Below are positions 1 through 6,900 of a DNA stretch of 64,000 nt, piece by piece. The DNA is taken from NCBI GenBank assembly GCA_025163595.1, contig CP104100.1:1302001-1366000 (forward strand). The letters are read 5' to 3'. The notes beneath the pieces are model-generated. The model did no database searches. It was not told where the DNA came from and worked only from the letters and a program-made list of their open reading frames with translations. A program made the translations under genes and the position numbers. The stretch is from Phaeobacter sp. G2. GTDB taxonomy: Bacteria; Pseudomonadota; Alphaproteobacteria; Rhodobacterales; Rhodobacteraceae. Position 1 is the first letter of the stretch. Each line of letters begins with the position of its first letter.

Positions 1-555
1 GTTTGACGATCCTTTTGTACCTGTCGCGGTGCAAACCGGCAGTTGGCCATATCCGAGGCTGAGCACCGGAATTTGCCCTGCAGTCATACTGGTGCACGCG
101 TCGGGTTTCAAACTGCTAGAGGAAACCTGTGACCGAACAGGGCAAGGGCAAGCAGCCAAGGGGCGATGCGGCGACACAGAATCAGACATTTTGGCGTCGA
201 AAAAAAGAACCAGGGTTTCATGGTTGCGGCGGTATTTGGGGATAGTTTATAATCAAAAGGCTAGATTGTTTCCGCTATTGGCTAGGCAAGGCCCCTTTTT
301 GCCGTAATCGCTAAGCTTTGGTTATAATTCTCATTAATTCGGTTAGATTTATTCTTGTCACGGAATGCGGTAGCTTGAAAGAGCCACAGGGGTATTCAAC
401 TCCGGCATTCATCAGGGGCGAAACATGTGGGGGCATGGTTCGGCAACACCCAGAACGTGATGACATTACCCGCGTCGCTGTTGTTGCGGGTTTTGAAAAT
501 ACAAAGAGCTGACGGCCCTGGGGTTTCCCCGGAGCTTGAGCTGTGAGCGCATGGG
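1..555. other. Non-coding region upstream of the polysaccharide genes
   Basis: No convincing gene is seen here. The open frames that exist are short, lack ribosome binding sites and resemble no family I recognise. The stretch is visibly richer in A+T than the genes to its right, especially around 180-360. It holds a promoter-like pair of boxes at 299-328, described separately, and would supply a leader of roughly 220 bases to the sugar transferase gene. Confidence 0.5.
299..328 (+). promoter_or_regulatory. Candidate sigma70 promoter for the polysaccharide operon
   Basis: A perfect TATAAT lies at 323-328 with TTGCCG (4 of 6 consensus positions) at 299-304, spacer 18 bases. It is the only good match in the AT-rich region before the ExoY-like gene and points toward it. 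The role is inferred from position and sequence only. Confidence 0.4.
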
Positions 556-1347
556 GTGATGATGAAAGATTTTGTATCAAACGCAACGGAGCAGGCGTTG
601 ACCGCTCCTGGGCTGGCGCTGTCTGGCGTGCGCGTCACTGGGCGTTCCTCTTTGATCTGTGCTGCCGTGCCTGCTACCGCTGTTCCTGCGGTCGGCACCG
701 GAATCAGCCAGGCATTGGCGATTGCGCGCAGTAAGAACTCTGGCTACGCCTTGGCTGGCAAGCGGCTGTTGGACCTGGGCTTGGTCTTGTTGGCGCTGCC
801 TGTCGCCTTGCCGATTATTGTCCTGTCTGCAGTGATGCTCTGGCTGGAAAGCGGATTGCCGTTCTATAGCCAGGATCGTTTGGGGCAGCATGGCAAGCGT
901 TTCCGTATCTATAAACTGCGAACCATGGTGCGGGACGCGGATGCCCGCTTGCAGAGCTACCTGGACAGCGATCCAGAGCTCCGCCAGGAATGGGAAACAA
1001 CCCAAAAGCTTAAACATGATCCGCGGATTACCCGTGTCGGGCGGTTTTTGCGCATGACCTCGCTGGATGAGCTGCCACAGCTTTGGAATGTGGTGACCGG
1101 CACGATGAGCCTGGTTGGCCCGCGCCCGATGCTGCCGGAACAGCTGGCTTTGTATGGTGAGGCCGCCGCCTATTTTGCCGTCAAGCCTGGCATCACCGGG
1201 ATCTGGCAGGTCTCGGCCCGCAACGAGAGCAGCTTTGCCTCGCGGGCCAAGGCTGATGTGGATTACCTGCGTCAAATGGGGGTGCAGCAAGACTTGAACC
1301 TTATTTGGCGCACCTTTGGCGTGGTTGCCAAAGGGACCGGATATTAA
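556..1347 (+). CDS. ExoY-like undecaprenyl-phosphate sugar phosphotransferase
   Basis: This family transfers a sugar-1-phosphate from a nucleotide sugar to undecaprenyl phosphate at the inner membrane, the first step of polysaccharide repeat-unit assembly. The 263-residue protein has one hydrophobic segment near residues 72-96, followed by the conserved block with KLRTM, the SLDELPQLWNV motif, the VGPRP motif and PGITGIWQVS. That is the short, single-membrane-segment ExoY/WcaJ C-terminal type, without the N-terminal multi-span domain. The start is GTG 556 or the ATGs at 559 or 562; no strong ribosome binding site decides. It heads a + strand series with a CpsD-like ATPase and a Wzz-like protein, so succinoglycan- or capsule-type exopolysaccharide is the likely product. 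The family is certain; the sugar is unknown. Confidence 0.93.
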   Translation: MMMKDFVSNATEQALTAPGLALSGVRVTGRSSLICAAVPATAVPAVGTGISQALAIARSKNSGYALAGKRLLDLGLVLLALPVALPIIVLSAVMLWLESGLPFYSQDRLGQHGKRFRIYKLRTMVRDADARLQSYLDSDPELRQEWETTQKLKHDPRITRVGRFLRMTSLDELPQLWNVVTGTMSLVGPRPMLPEQLALYGEAAAYFAVKPGITGIWQVSARNESSFASRAKADVDYLRQMGVQQDLNLIWRTFGVVAKGTGY

Positions 1348-1507
1348 TCCGGGACATTCAGCCGGAGCCTGGCGCGCTGGCCGGGGCGCAGGGCAAGGTG
1401 GGGCACTGGATATTAATCTCTTTGCCTTTGACTGCGAGACGGCTGGGACCAGTGGGCCGGATACGACAGGGCAGGGGCGCGACGTTGGAATTGTCAGGAG
1501 ATGACGC

Positions 1508-2725
1508 ATGAAGCATTTTGCTGTATCAGCCTCTGATGGCACTCCGGCCCGTCCAGGGGGTGCAGGAGATGATCCGAACAACACAACGCCTGCCTTGGAT
1601 AGGGGTGGTGAGGACCGTATGACGCAAAAGGGGTACAAGACGTTTCGCCGCCGCAACACAGCAGCGCGGCAACAGGCTGGTCCAACAGTCGACGCCGCCG
1701 CAAACCCGGTGAGCGCAGAGCCAACTCCGGCCCCTTCTGCACCGTCAAAACAGCCAGACCCGGCCCCAAAGGCCGCTCAGAACAGAACTCGGGAGACCGC
1801 TCAGACCAAGGGGGCAACCCCGGTCAAAGGGGCGAACCCGGCCCAGGAGGTAAACCAGGAGCCTGCGCCGCAACTGGACAACCCACAGCCTGCTGTCGCG
1901 GCCAAGCCCCGCACAGAGCCCGCGCGACCTGCACGGGCCAAACCGCGGTTGGAACTGGACCGGCAGGCACGTGTTGACCTGCCGCAGGAGCCCCCCATCG
2001 GTTTGCCAACCCGTTTTGATCCCTGGTTGCAGATACCGCAGGTTCCCTTTGATTTTCTGGGACAAAAACCGTCACGCCTGCCGCTGGTAAGCGCCTTTCG
2101 GGCCTCGCCGACAGCGCGGGCCTTTGATTTGCTGCGCACCCGGTTGCTGCACAGCCTCAAGGCCCATGGCTGGAAACGGGTGGCGGTCACCAGCCCTGCT
2201 GCAGGCGGCGGTACCACCTTTTGCGCGGTCAATCTGGCGCTGAGCCTGGCGCGGGTGCCGCAAAGCCGTACCCTGTTGATGGATATGAACTTTCGCAATC
2301 CTGGCATCGCCGCTGCACTGGGTATTCCACCACATGGCGATATGGCGGCTTTCCTGGCCGGTGAAGTGCCGCTGAGCCAGCAATTGCAACGCCTGTCCGA
2401 GTCGCTGGCGGTGGGAAGCAATTGTCATCCCGATCACAATGCCTCGGATATCCTGCATGATCGCCGCGCCGCAGATGTGATCTCCACCATGATCGACGAG
2501 ACCCAGGCCGACACGGTGCTGTTTGATCTGCCGCCGGTGCTGGAGCATGATGATGTCACCGCTTTTCTGCCGCAGGTGGATGGGGTGCTGTTGATTTCCG
2601 ATGGCGACCGGACCACTGCTGCCGAACTTGCCGCCTGCGAAAAGATGCTGGCAGGGCACGCGCCCTTGCTTGGCGTGGTGCTGAACAAGGCGCAACAGTC
2701 CGACAAGACGCAAGTTACCCCCTAA
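1508..2725 (+). CDS. CpsD/CapB-like polysaccharide ATPase with degenerate P-loop
   Basis: The C-terminal half (about 195-400 of 405) has the fold signature of bacterial tyrosine kinases and MinD-like ATPases that partner Wzz proteins: a FDLLRTRL helix, a TSP-started P-loop region at 228-237, the Walker A' stretch MDMNFRNP (258-265) and the Walker B strand ending in D340-LPP. The P-loop reads AAGGGTT, where the family has GxGKT/S, so the phosphate-binding lysine is replaced and the protein may not hydrolyse ATP normally. There is no tyrosine-rich tail. Residues 50-165 are a Pro/Ala/Lys-rich, probably disordered linker. The start at 1508 has AGGAG at 1496-1500; a second ATG lies at 1619. It sits between the sugar transferase and the chain-length gene, as expected for a Wzz partner. 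Confidence 0.8.
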   Translation: MKHFAVSASDGTPARPGGAGDDPNNTTPALDRGGEDRMTQKGYKTFRRRNTAARQQAGPTVDAAANPVSAEPTPAPSAPSKQPDPAPKAAQNRTRETAQTKGATPVKGANPAQEVNQEPAPQLDNPQPAVAAKPRTEPARPARAKPRLELDRQARVDLPQEPPIGLPTRFDPWLQIPQVPFDFLGQKPSRLPLVSAFRASPTARAFDLLRTRLLHSLKAHGWKRVAVTSPAAGGGTTFCAVNLALSLARVPQSRTLLMDMNFRNPGIAAALGIPPHGDMAAFLAGEVPLSQQLQRLSESLAVGSNCHPDHNASDILHDRRAADVISTMIDETQADTVLFDLPPVLEHDDVTAFLPQVDGVLLISDGDRTTAAELAACEKMLAGHAPLLGVVLNKAQQSDKTQVTP

Positions 2726-2876
2726 ATCCCCCATTTCCACGTTGCAGCGCCCGGTCAGAGCCACAGTTTTGCCCGGTTGCTGTGCTGTAAGGTCTGGTGA
2801 ATACAACCGCTGCGCGCTGGCCTGATGGGGCAAAGGCTGGCAGGATGACAGATGTGACGACAAGGTGAGCTGACCC

Positions 2877-4157
2877 ATGGGCCCGATTTATTCGCTGGCA
2901 GATTTTTTGGATATGTTGCGCCGCCGCGCTGCGGTCATTTTGTATGTCATCGCGGCGGGCAGCATTCTGTCGCTCTGGGTGGCGCTCAATCAACAGCATA
3001 TGTACCACAGCGCCGAAGTGATCCAGGTCACGCGGCCAACTATCGCTGACGATCTGGCCAAATCCACAGTCGAAGGCTCCTCGGCGCGGCGGATGCAGTT
3101 GATCGAACAGCGCTTGATGGCCCGCGCCACTCTGCTGGATATCATCGACAAATTTGCGCTCTATGCCGATCTGCCCAGTCTCACACCAACTGAAAAAGTA
3201 GTGATGCTGCGCCAGGCCGTGAGCATCACCGGCGTGGCTGCGGTGCGCGAAGGCTTTGCCGATGACGGAACCATTTCGGTGCTGACCATCACGGCCTTGA
3301 TGCCGACGGCGCAACAGGCGCAGCAGGTGGCCAGCGAATTTGGCCGCCGCACCATCGAGCTGAGCGTCAGCAGCCGAATTGCCCAGGCGCGCGAAACCCT
3401 GAGCTTCTTTGCCGAAAAGGAAGCCGCCCTGGCCAGTCAAGTGTCGGCGCTGGAAGATGAAATTTCGGCCTTTCACGCCGCCAATGACGTGGCCCAGCCT
3501 GGAACCGTGGAGTTTCGGCGCAGCGAAGTGGCAACCATCAACGAAAGCCTGCTGGATATCGAACGCGAAAAGATCCTGATCCGGCGCACCGCCGATCAGG
3601 CCAGCGCCTCGGAACGCCCGGCAACCGCACGCCGAGTGCTGGCCGACGCGCAGGACAAGCTAAACACTCTGGATGCGCAACGGGATCTTTTGAGCCAACG
3701 CAAGGATGAGCTGGAAGCAGCGCTGCAAACCACCCCGGAGGTGCAGCGGCAGCTTGGGGTTTACAGTCGACAGATGGAAGCCTTGCAAGGCGAACTGGAG
3801 GTCGTGTCGACCCGCCGTAACGAGGCCGAAGTGGGCTTTCGTCTGGAAACCTCGCGCCAGGGCGAACGCCTGACGGTGCTGGAACCCGCAGGGCTTGCGG
3901 ATTACCCGTCAACTTCGGCGCGCAAAAACAAGGCTTTGATGGGCGGCATTGCCAGTGTTCTGGCAGGGCTGGCCTTTGCTTTTGTGTTGGAACTGCGCGC
4001 ACCAGTGCTGCGCTCTGCGGCGCAGATGGAACGCGAAACCGGTCTGGCGCCGGTGGCGTCGATCCCGGTGTTGGAGACCAAACCACGGGGCCGGGGGCTG
4101 TGGGGCATTGTGCGTGCCTGGCGACGGCTGCTGCCACAGAAACTGGCGCGCCGCTGA
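2877..4157 (+). CDS. Wzz/GumC-like polysaccharide chain-length protein
   Basis: Polysaccharide co-polymerase of the Wzz family: it spans the inner membrane twice and sets chain length or couples polymerisation to export. The 426-residue protein has a membrane segment at about 17-37, a long periplasmic part rich in heptad-like Glu/Gln/Leu/Arg stretches (about 165-345, coiled coil), and a second membrane segment near 356-375 preceded by a Pro-containing stretch (LADYPSTSARKNK). It lacks the C-terminal kinase domain found in fused ExoP types; the separate gene upstream supplies that ATPase. AGGTGAG before the ATG is a good ribosome binding site. The family is clear; the specific role is inferred from neighbours. 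Confidence 0.88.
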   Translation: MGPIYSLADFLDMLRRRAAVILYVIAAGSILSLWVALNQQHMYHSAEVIQVTRPTIADDLAKSTVEGSSARRMQLIEQRLMARATLLDIIDKFALYADLPSLTPTEKVVMLRQAVSITGVAAVREGFADDGTISVLTITALMPTAQQAQQVASEFGRRTIELSVSSRIAQARETLSFFAEKEAALASQVSALEDEISAFHAANDVAQPGTVEFRRSEVATINESLLDIEREKILIRRTADQASASERPATARRVLADAQDKLNTLDAQRDLLSQRKDELEAALQTTPEVQRQLGVYSRQMEALQGELEVVSTRRNEAEVGFRLETSRQGERLTVLEPAGLADYPSTSARKNKALMGGIASVLAGLAFAFVLELRAPVLRSAAQMERETGLAPVASIPVLETKPRGRGLWGIVRAWRRLLPQKLARR

Positions 4158-4180
4158 TCTGGCAGGGCTGCCGGATCATA

Positions 4181-4420
4181 GGTCATGGTGATCACCGCCG
4201 GCACCAAAGCCCGCGAGATCATCACAATCATCAGCCGCTGATTGACCGCATGGCCCAGCAGCATGGGAAAACTGGCAAGGAAAAAGCCGATATTGTAGAT
4301 GCCCAGCACCTCGAGCGAGATAAATTTCTCCAAAATCGCCCGGTGTCCCTGTGAGGTCAAAAACCAAAAGGCCGTGGACAAAAAGATCCATTTGCCAAAG
4401 CGCACCAGCTCGGTCACCGA
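4181..4420 (-). pseudogene. Remnant of a Wzx-type polysaccharide flippase
   Basis: On the minus strand this stretch encodes about 80 residues typical of the middle of a polysaccharide flippase: ELVRFGKWIFLSTAFWFL, then SQGHRAILEKFISLEVLGIY, then NIGFFLASFPM. The open frame around it has no flippase-like sequence before it and after about VPAVIT runs into sequence antisense to the Wzz-like gene. A whole flippase has about 400-500 residues with 12 or more membrane segments, so this is a fragment bounded by the end of the Wzz-like gene and the GT4 gene. The rest may have been removed by deletion or rearrangement. No intact flippase is seen in the window. Confidence 0.65.
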
Positions 4421-4628
4421 TTGAGGCTGCCAGCAAAAGCGATTGCGCAGCCGGGGCAGGCCAAACGGGGCAGGCCAAAATGGCTGTCTGTGGCGAAAAA
4501 GGCCAGACAATCCGTATTGATATCGTGCATTGATTTGGTTTCGATGACGGGCGCCTGCGGCCTCTAGGCAAGCCGGGACCGAGCCGCTACCTTGGCTAAA
4601 ACCAACTGGCTGACTGGAGTATGGGCCT

Positions 4629-5858
4629 TTGAAAGTTGCTTATGTTCTGAACAGTTACCCGCAGCCCTCCCATAGTTTTATCCGTCGGGAAATTCAGGCG
4701 CTGGAGTGTCAGGGGATTGCCGTGCTGCGCCTGGCCATGCGACCCGGATCCGCGCCCTTGGTGGATCCGGGTGACAGGGCGGAGGCGGCGCAGACCGAGT
4801 ATGTTTTGCACCGGGGTCTGCTGCCCTTGCTGCTGGCGCTTTTGCGCCGGGGCGTGGCGGCACCGGCGGTGTTCCTGCGGGCCATGGGGGTGGCCATTCG
4901 GCTGGGGCGGGTTTCACAGGCCGGGGTCTTGCGGCACCTGATCTATCTGGCGGAGGCCTGCTATGTGGCGGCGCGCTGCCGGGCCGAGGGCGTTGATCAC
5001 ATGCATGCGCATTTTGGCACGAATGCCACGGCGGTGGCGCTGCTGGCACAGGCGCTGGGCGGGCCGGGGTACAGTTTCACCACCCATGGCCCGGAAGAGT
5101 TTGACGCCCCTGTGGCACTCTCCCTGGGAGAAAAGATCAACCGGGCGCGCTTTGCCGTGGCGATCAGCAGTTTTGGCAAAAGCCAGCTCAGCCGTTGGGC
5201 CGATTTTGCGGCCTGGGACAGGCTGAAGGTGGTGCATTGCGGTATTGAACCGGCGCGGTTTGAAACCACGGCACCGCTGCCGGAGGGGGGCCTGCGGCTG
5301 GCAGCGATTGGCCGCTTTGTGGAGCAAAAGGGCCAGATGGTGCTGATACGCGCCATGGCCGAGGTGGTGCGGACCCATCCGCAGGTACATTTGGCGCTGA
5401 TCGGCGATGGCGAGATGCGCGCCGATCTGGAAGTCGCAATTGCCGCCGCTGGGTTGCAGAACAACGTGACCCTGACAGGGTGGTTGTCCGAGGCGGGCGT
5501 GCGGGCAGAGCTGGCCGCGTCTCATGCTCTGGTGATGCCCTCCTTTGCCGAAGGCCTGCCCATGGTGGTGATGGAGGCCATGGCCGCAGCCCGTCCGGTT
5601 CTGGCCACCTATATCGCCGGCACGCCTGAGCTGGTTTTGCCCGGTAAGACCGGTTGGTTGGTCCCGGCGGGGGACGCGCAGATCCTGGCCGCAGCCATTG
5701 CCGAACTGGCACAGGTTCCTGCGGCGCAGATGGCGAGCTTGGGCGCGGCGGCACGTGAGCGGGTTCTGGAGCGCCACGACAGCGATATCGAGGCGGGTAA
5801 GCTGGCTGATCTGTTCCGGGAGGCCTGCCAGGGCAAGGGGAGCTCCCGCGCGCTTTGA
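4629..5858 (+). CDS. GT4-family glycosyltransferase (GT-B fold)
   Basis: A 409-residue retaining glycosyltransferase of the GT4 group, cytosolic or membrane associated, that adds a sugar to a lipid-linked polysaccharide intermediate. The N-terminal lobe starts MKVAYVLNSYPQPSHSFIRRE, common among exopolysaccharide and colanic-acid type enzymes, with HAHFG near 120. The C-terminal lobe has the AIGRFVEQKG block and the EX7E motif (EGLPMVVME) followed by GTPELV. The start ATG at 4629 lies about 470 bases after the Wzz-like gene, so it may have its own promoter. It ends at the first composite hairpin repeat and faces a GT2 gene. The acceptor and donor sugars cannot be read from the sequence. Confidence 0.9.
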   Translation: MKVAYVLNSYPQPSHSFIRREIQALECQGIAVLRLAMRPGSAPLVDPGDRAEAAQTEYVLHRGLLPLLLALLRRGVAAPAVFLRAMGVAIRLGRVSQAGVLRHLIYLAEACYVAARCRAEGVDHMHAHFGTNATAVALLAQALGGPGYSFTTHGPEEFDAPVALSLGEKINRARFAVAISSFGKSQLSRWADFAAWDRLKVVHCGIEPARFETTAPLPEGGLRLAAIGRFVEQKGQMVLIRAMAEVVRTHPQVHLALIGDGEMRADLEVAIAAAGLQNNVTLTGWLSEAGVRAELAASHALVMPSFAEGLPMVVMEAMAAARPVLATYIAGTPELVLPGKTGWLVPAGDAQILAAAIAELAQVPAAQMASLGAAARERVLERHDSDIEAGKLADLFREACQGKGSSRAL

Positions 5859-5916
5859 TTGTTTCTGACGAAACCACCAAAGCGCTTGGGCCCGGCGCCG
5901 CGCTAAAGCGCGGCGC
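5836..5916. repeat. Composite intergenic hairpin repeat, copy 1
   Basis: The repeat begins with GGGGAGCTCCCGC (within the end of the GT4 gene), then CTTGGGCCCGGCGC at 5885-5898, then a perfect hairpin: nine-base arms GCGCCGCGC and GCGCGGCGC at 5895-5903 and 5908-5916 around TAAA. It sits between convergent genes and no other gene is near. Related modules recur at 26.2, 35.8 and 40.1 kb. Probably a bidirectional terminator; there is no T-run in this copy. Confidence 0.7.
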
Positions 5917-5976
5917 GTCAGCGCCGGTAGCAGCGCAGCGTGTCATGGCAGGCGCCTCAGAAGGGGCGCGGGGGGA

Positions 5977-6900
5977 TCAGCGTCCGCGTGTCCAGCGTTG
6001 GCGGCTGCGAAACAGCGGAGATTTTACCGCCAAAGACACCAGCGCATAGGCGGCAAAGCCGATGGGATCCTGCAGCAAGAGCTTGAACAGCTGCGCCGCA
6101 GGGAGCGGTGTTTTGTCATCATTGGCCAGCAGTTGGGGGTATTTTTCATTCAGCTCTGCGACGCCCGCATTCTGTCGCCGCCGCACCCGGGTCAGATTGC
6201 GCAGCCCTTCGACCATTGGCCAGGAGTAGCGGGCGGGCAGTTTGATCCGCTCCTGCGCTGTAAAGGAAAGCCGGGCAAAGGTGTCGTCGGCAATAATATC
6301 GGGCCAATCCTGCCAGCGCGCCCGCCCGGCGCGGTTCATTGCAAACAGGCCAAAGCCAGGGGTGCCGGTCTGGACAAAAGGCAGGCGCATCCAAAACCTG
6401 CCATAGGCGCGGGTCAAGGCGCTTTGGGCGGGGGCAATAACAGGGGTGCCGCTGGCATACCGGGGCTGAGCTTGGGCCTGGGCCTGGGCTTGGGGTTGGA
6501 TCTGGGCGTCGCCAAGCGCAGTGGCGATCTGACCGATCAAGGCGGGATCAACGATGACATCGGCATCCAGATAGACCAGCACCGCTCCGCGTGCCTCCGC
6601 ATCGCCTGCATTCAGCGCCTTGAGCTTGTTTCCTTCTGGCAGCTCGATCACGCGAAGCTGCCACTGGGGGGGGGCAGCTTGCGCCGCTGCAATTCTGGCG
6701 GTGGCATCGGTGCAGCCATTGGCCAGGATCAGAACTTCGCCCTGCATCCCCGCAGGCAGTGCGGAGACAAACAGCGCCGCAAGGCAGTCCGCGATGTAGC
6801 TGGCTTCGTTATGGGCTGGGATCAACACGCTCACCTGTGGCTGGGCGGCGGCGGTTGGTGGGCTTGTTTGCGGGTCTGTTGGGGCAGGGAAGGCGCTCAT
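5977..6900 (-). CDS. GT2-family glycosyltransferase
   Basis: Inverting GT-A glycosyltransferase of 307 residues with VSVLIPAHNEASYI at 23-36, a nucleotide-binding region and the metal-binding DAD at 112-114. The C-terminus has the hydrophobic FKLLLQDPIGFAAYALVSL, a likely membrane association. Residues 135-146 are a run of Gln-Ala pairs encoded by an imperfect six-base repeat in the catalytic domain, a possible site of length variation. It is the last gene of the long minus-strand operon that begins with the PKS and overlaps the preceding gene by 4 bases. Its place suggests that it glycosylates the PKS/NRPS product or the polysaccharide linked to it. Confidence 0.85.
   Translation of the reverse strand: MSAFPAPTDPQTSPPTAAAQPQVSVLIPAHNEASYIADCLAALFVSALPAGMQGEVLILANGCTDATARIAAAQAAPPQWQLRVIELPEGNKLKALNAGDAEARGAVLVYLDADVIVDPALIGQIATALGDAQIQPQAQAQAQAQPRYASGTPVIAPAQSALTRAYGRFWMRLPFVQTGTPGFGLFAMNRAGRARWQDWPDIIADDTFARLSFTAQERIKLPARYSWPMVEGLRNLTRVRRRQNAGVAELNEKYPQLLANDDKTPLPAAQLFKLLLQDPIGFAAYALVSLAVKSPLFRSRQRWTRGR

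Noticed and set aside
29..307. 92-codon frame at the left edge
   Set aside because: No ribosome binding site, unlikely composition and no family likeness; the region is better read as promoter and leader.
3902..4510. 202-codon minus-strand frame crossing the Wzz-like gene
   Set aside because: Only the part at about 4181-4420 resembles a flippase; the rest is antisense to the Wzz-like gene, so it is recorded as a pseudogene fragment rather than a gene.
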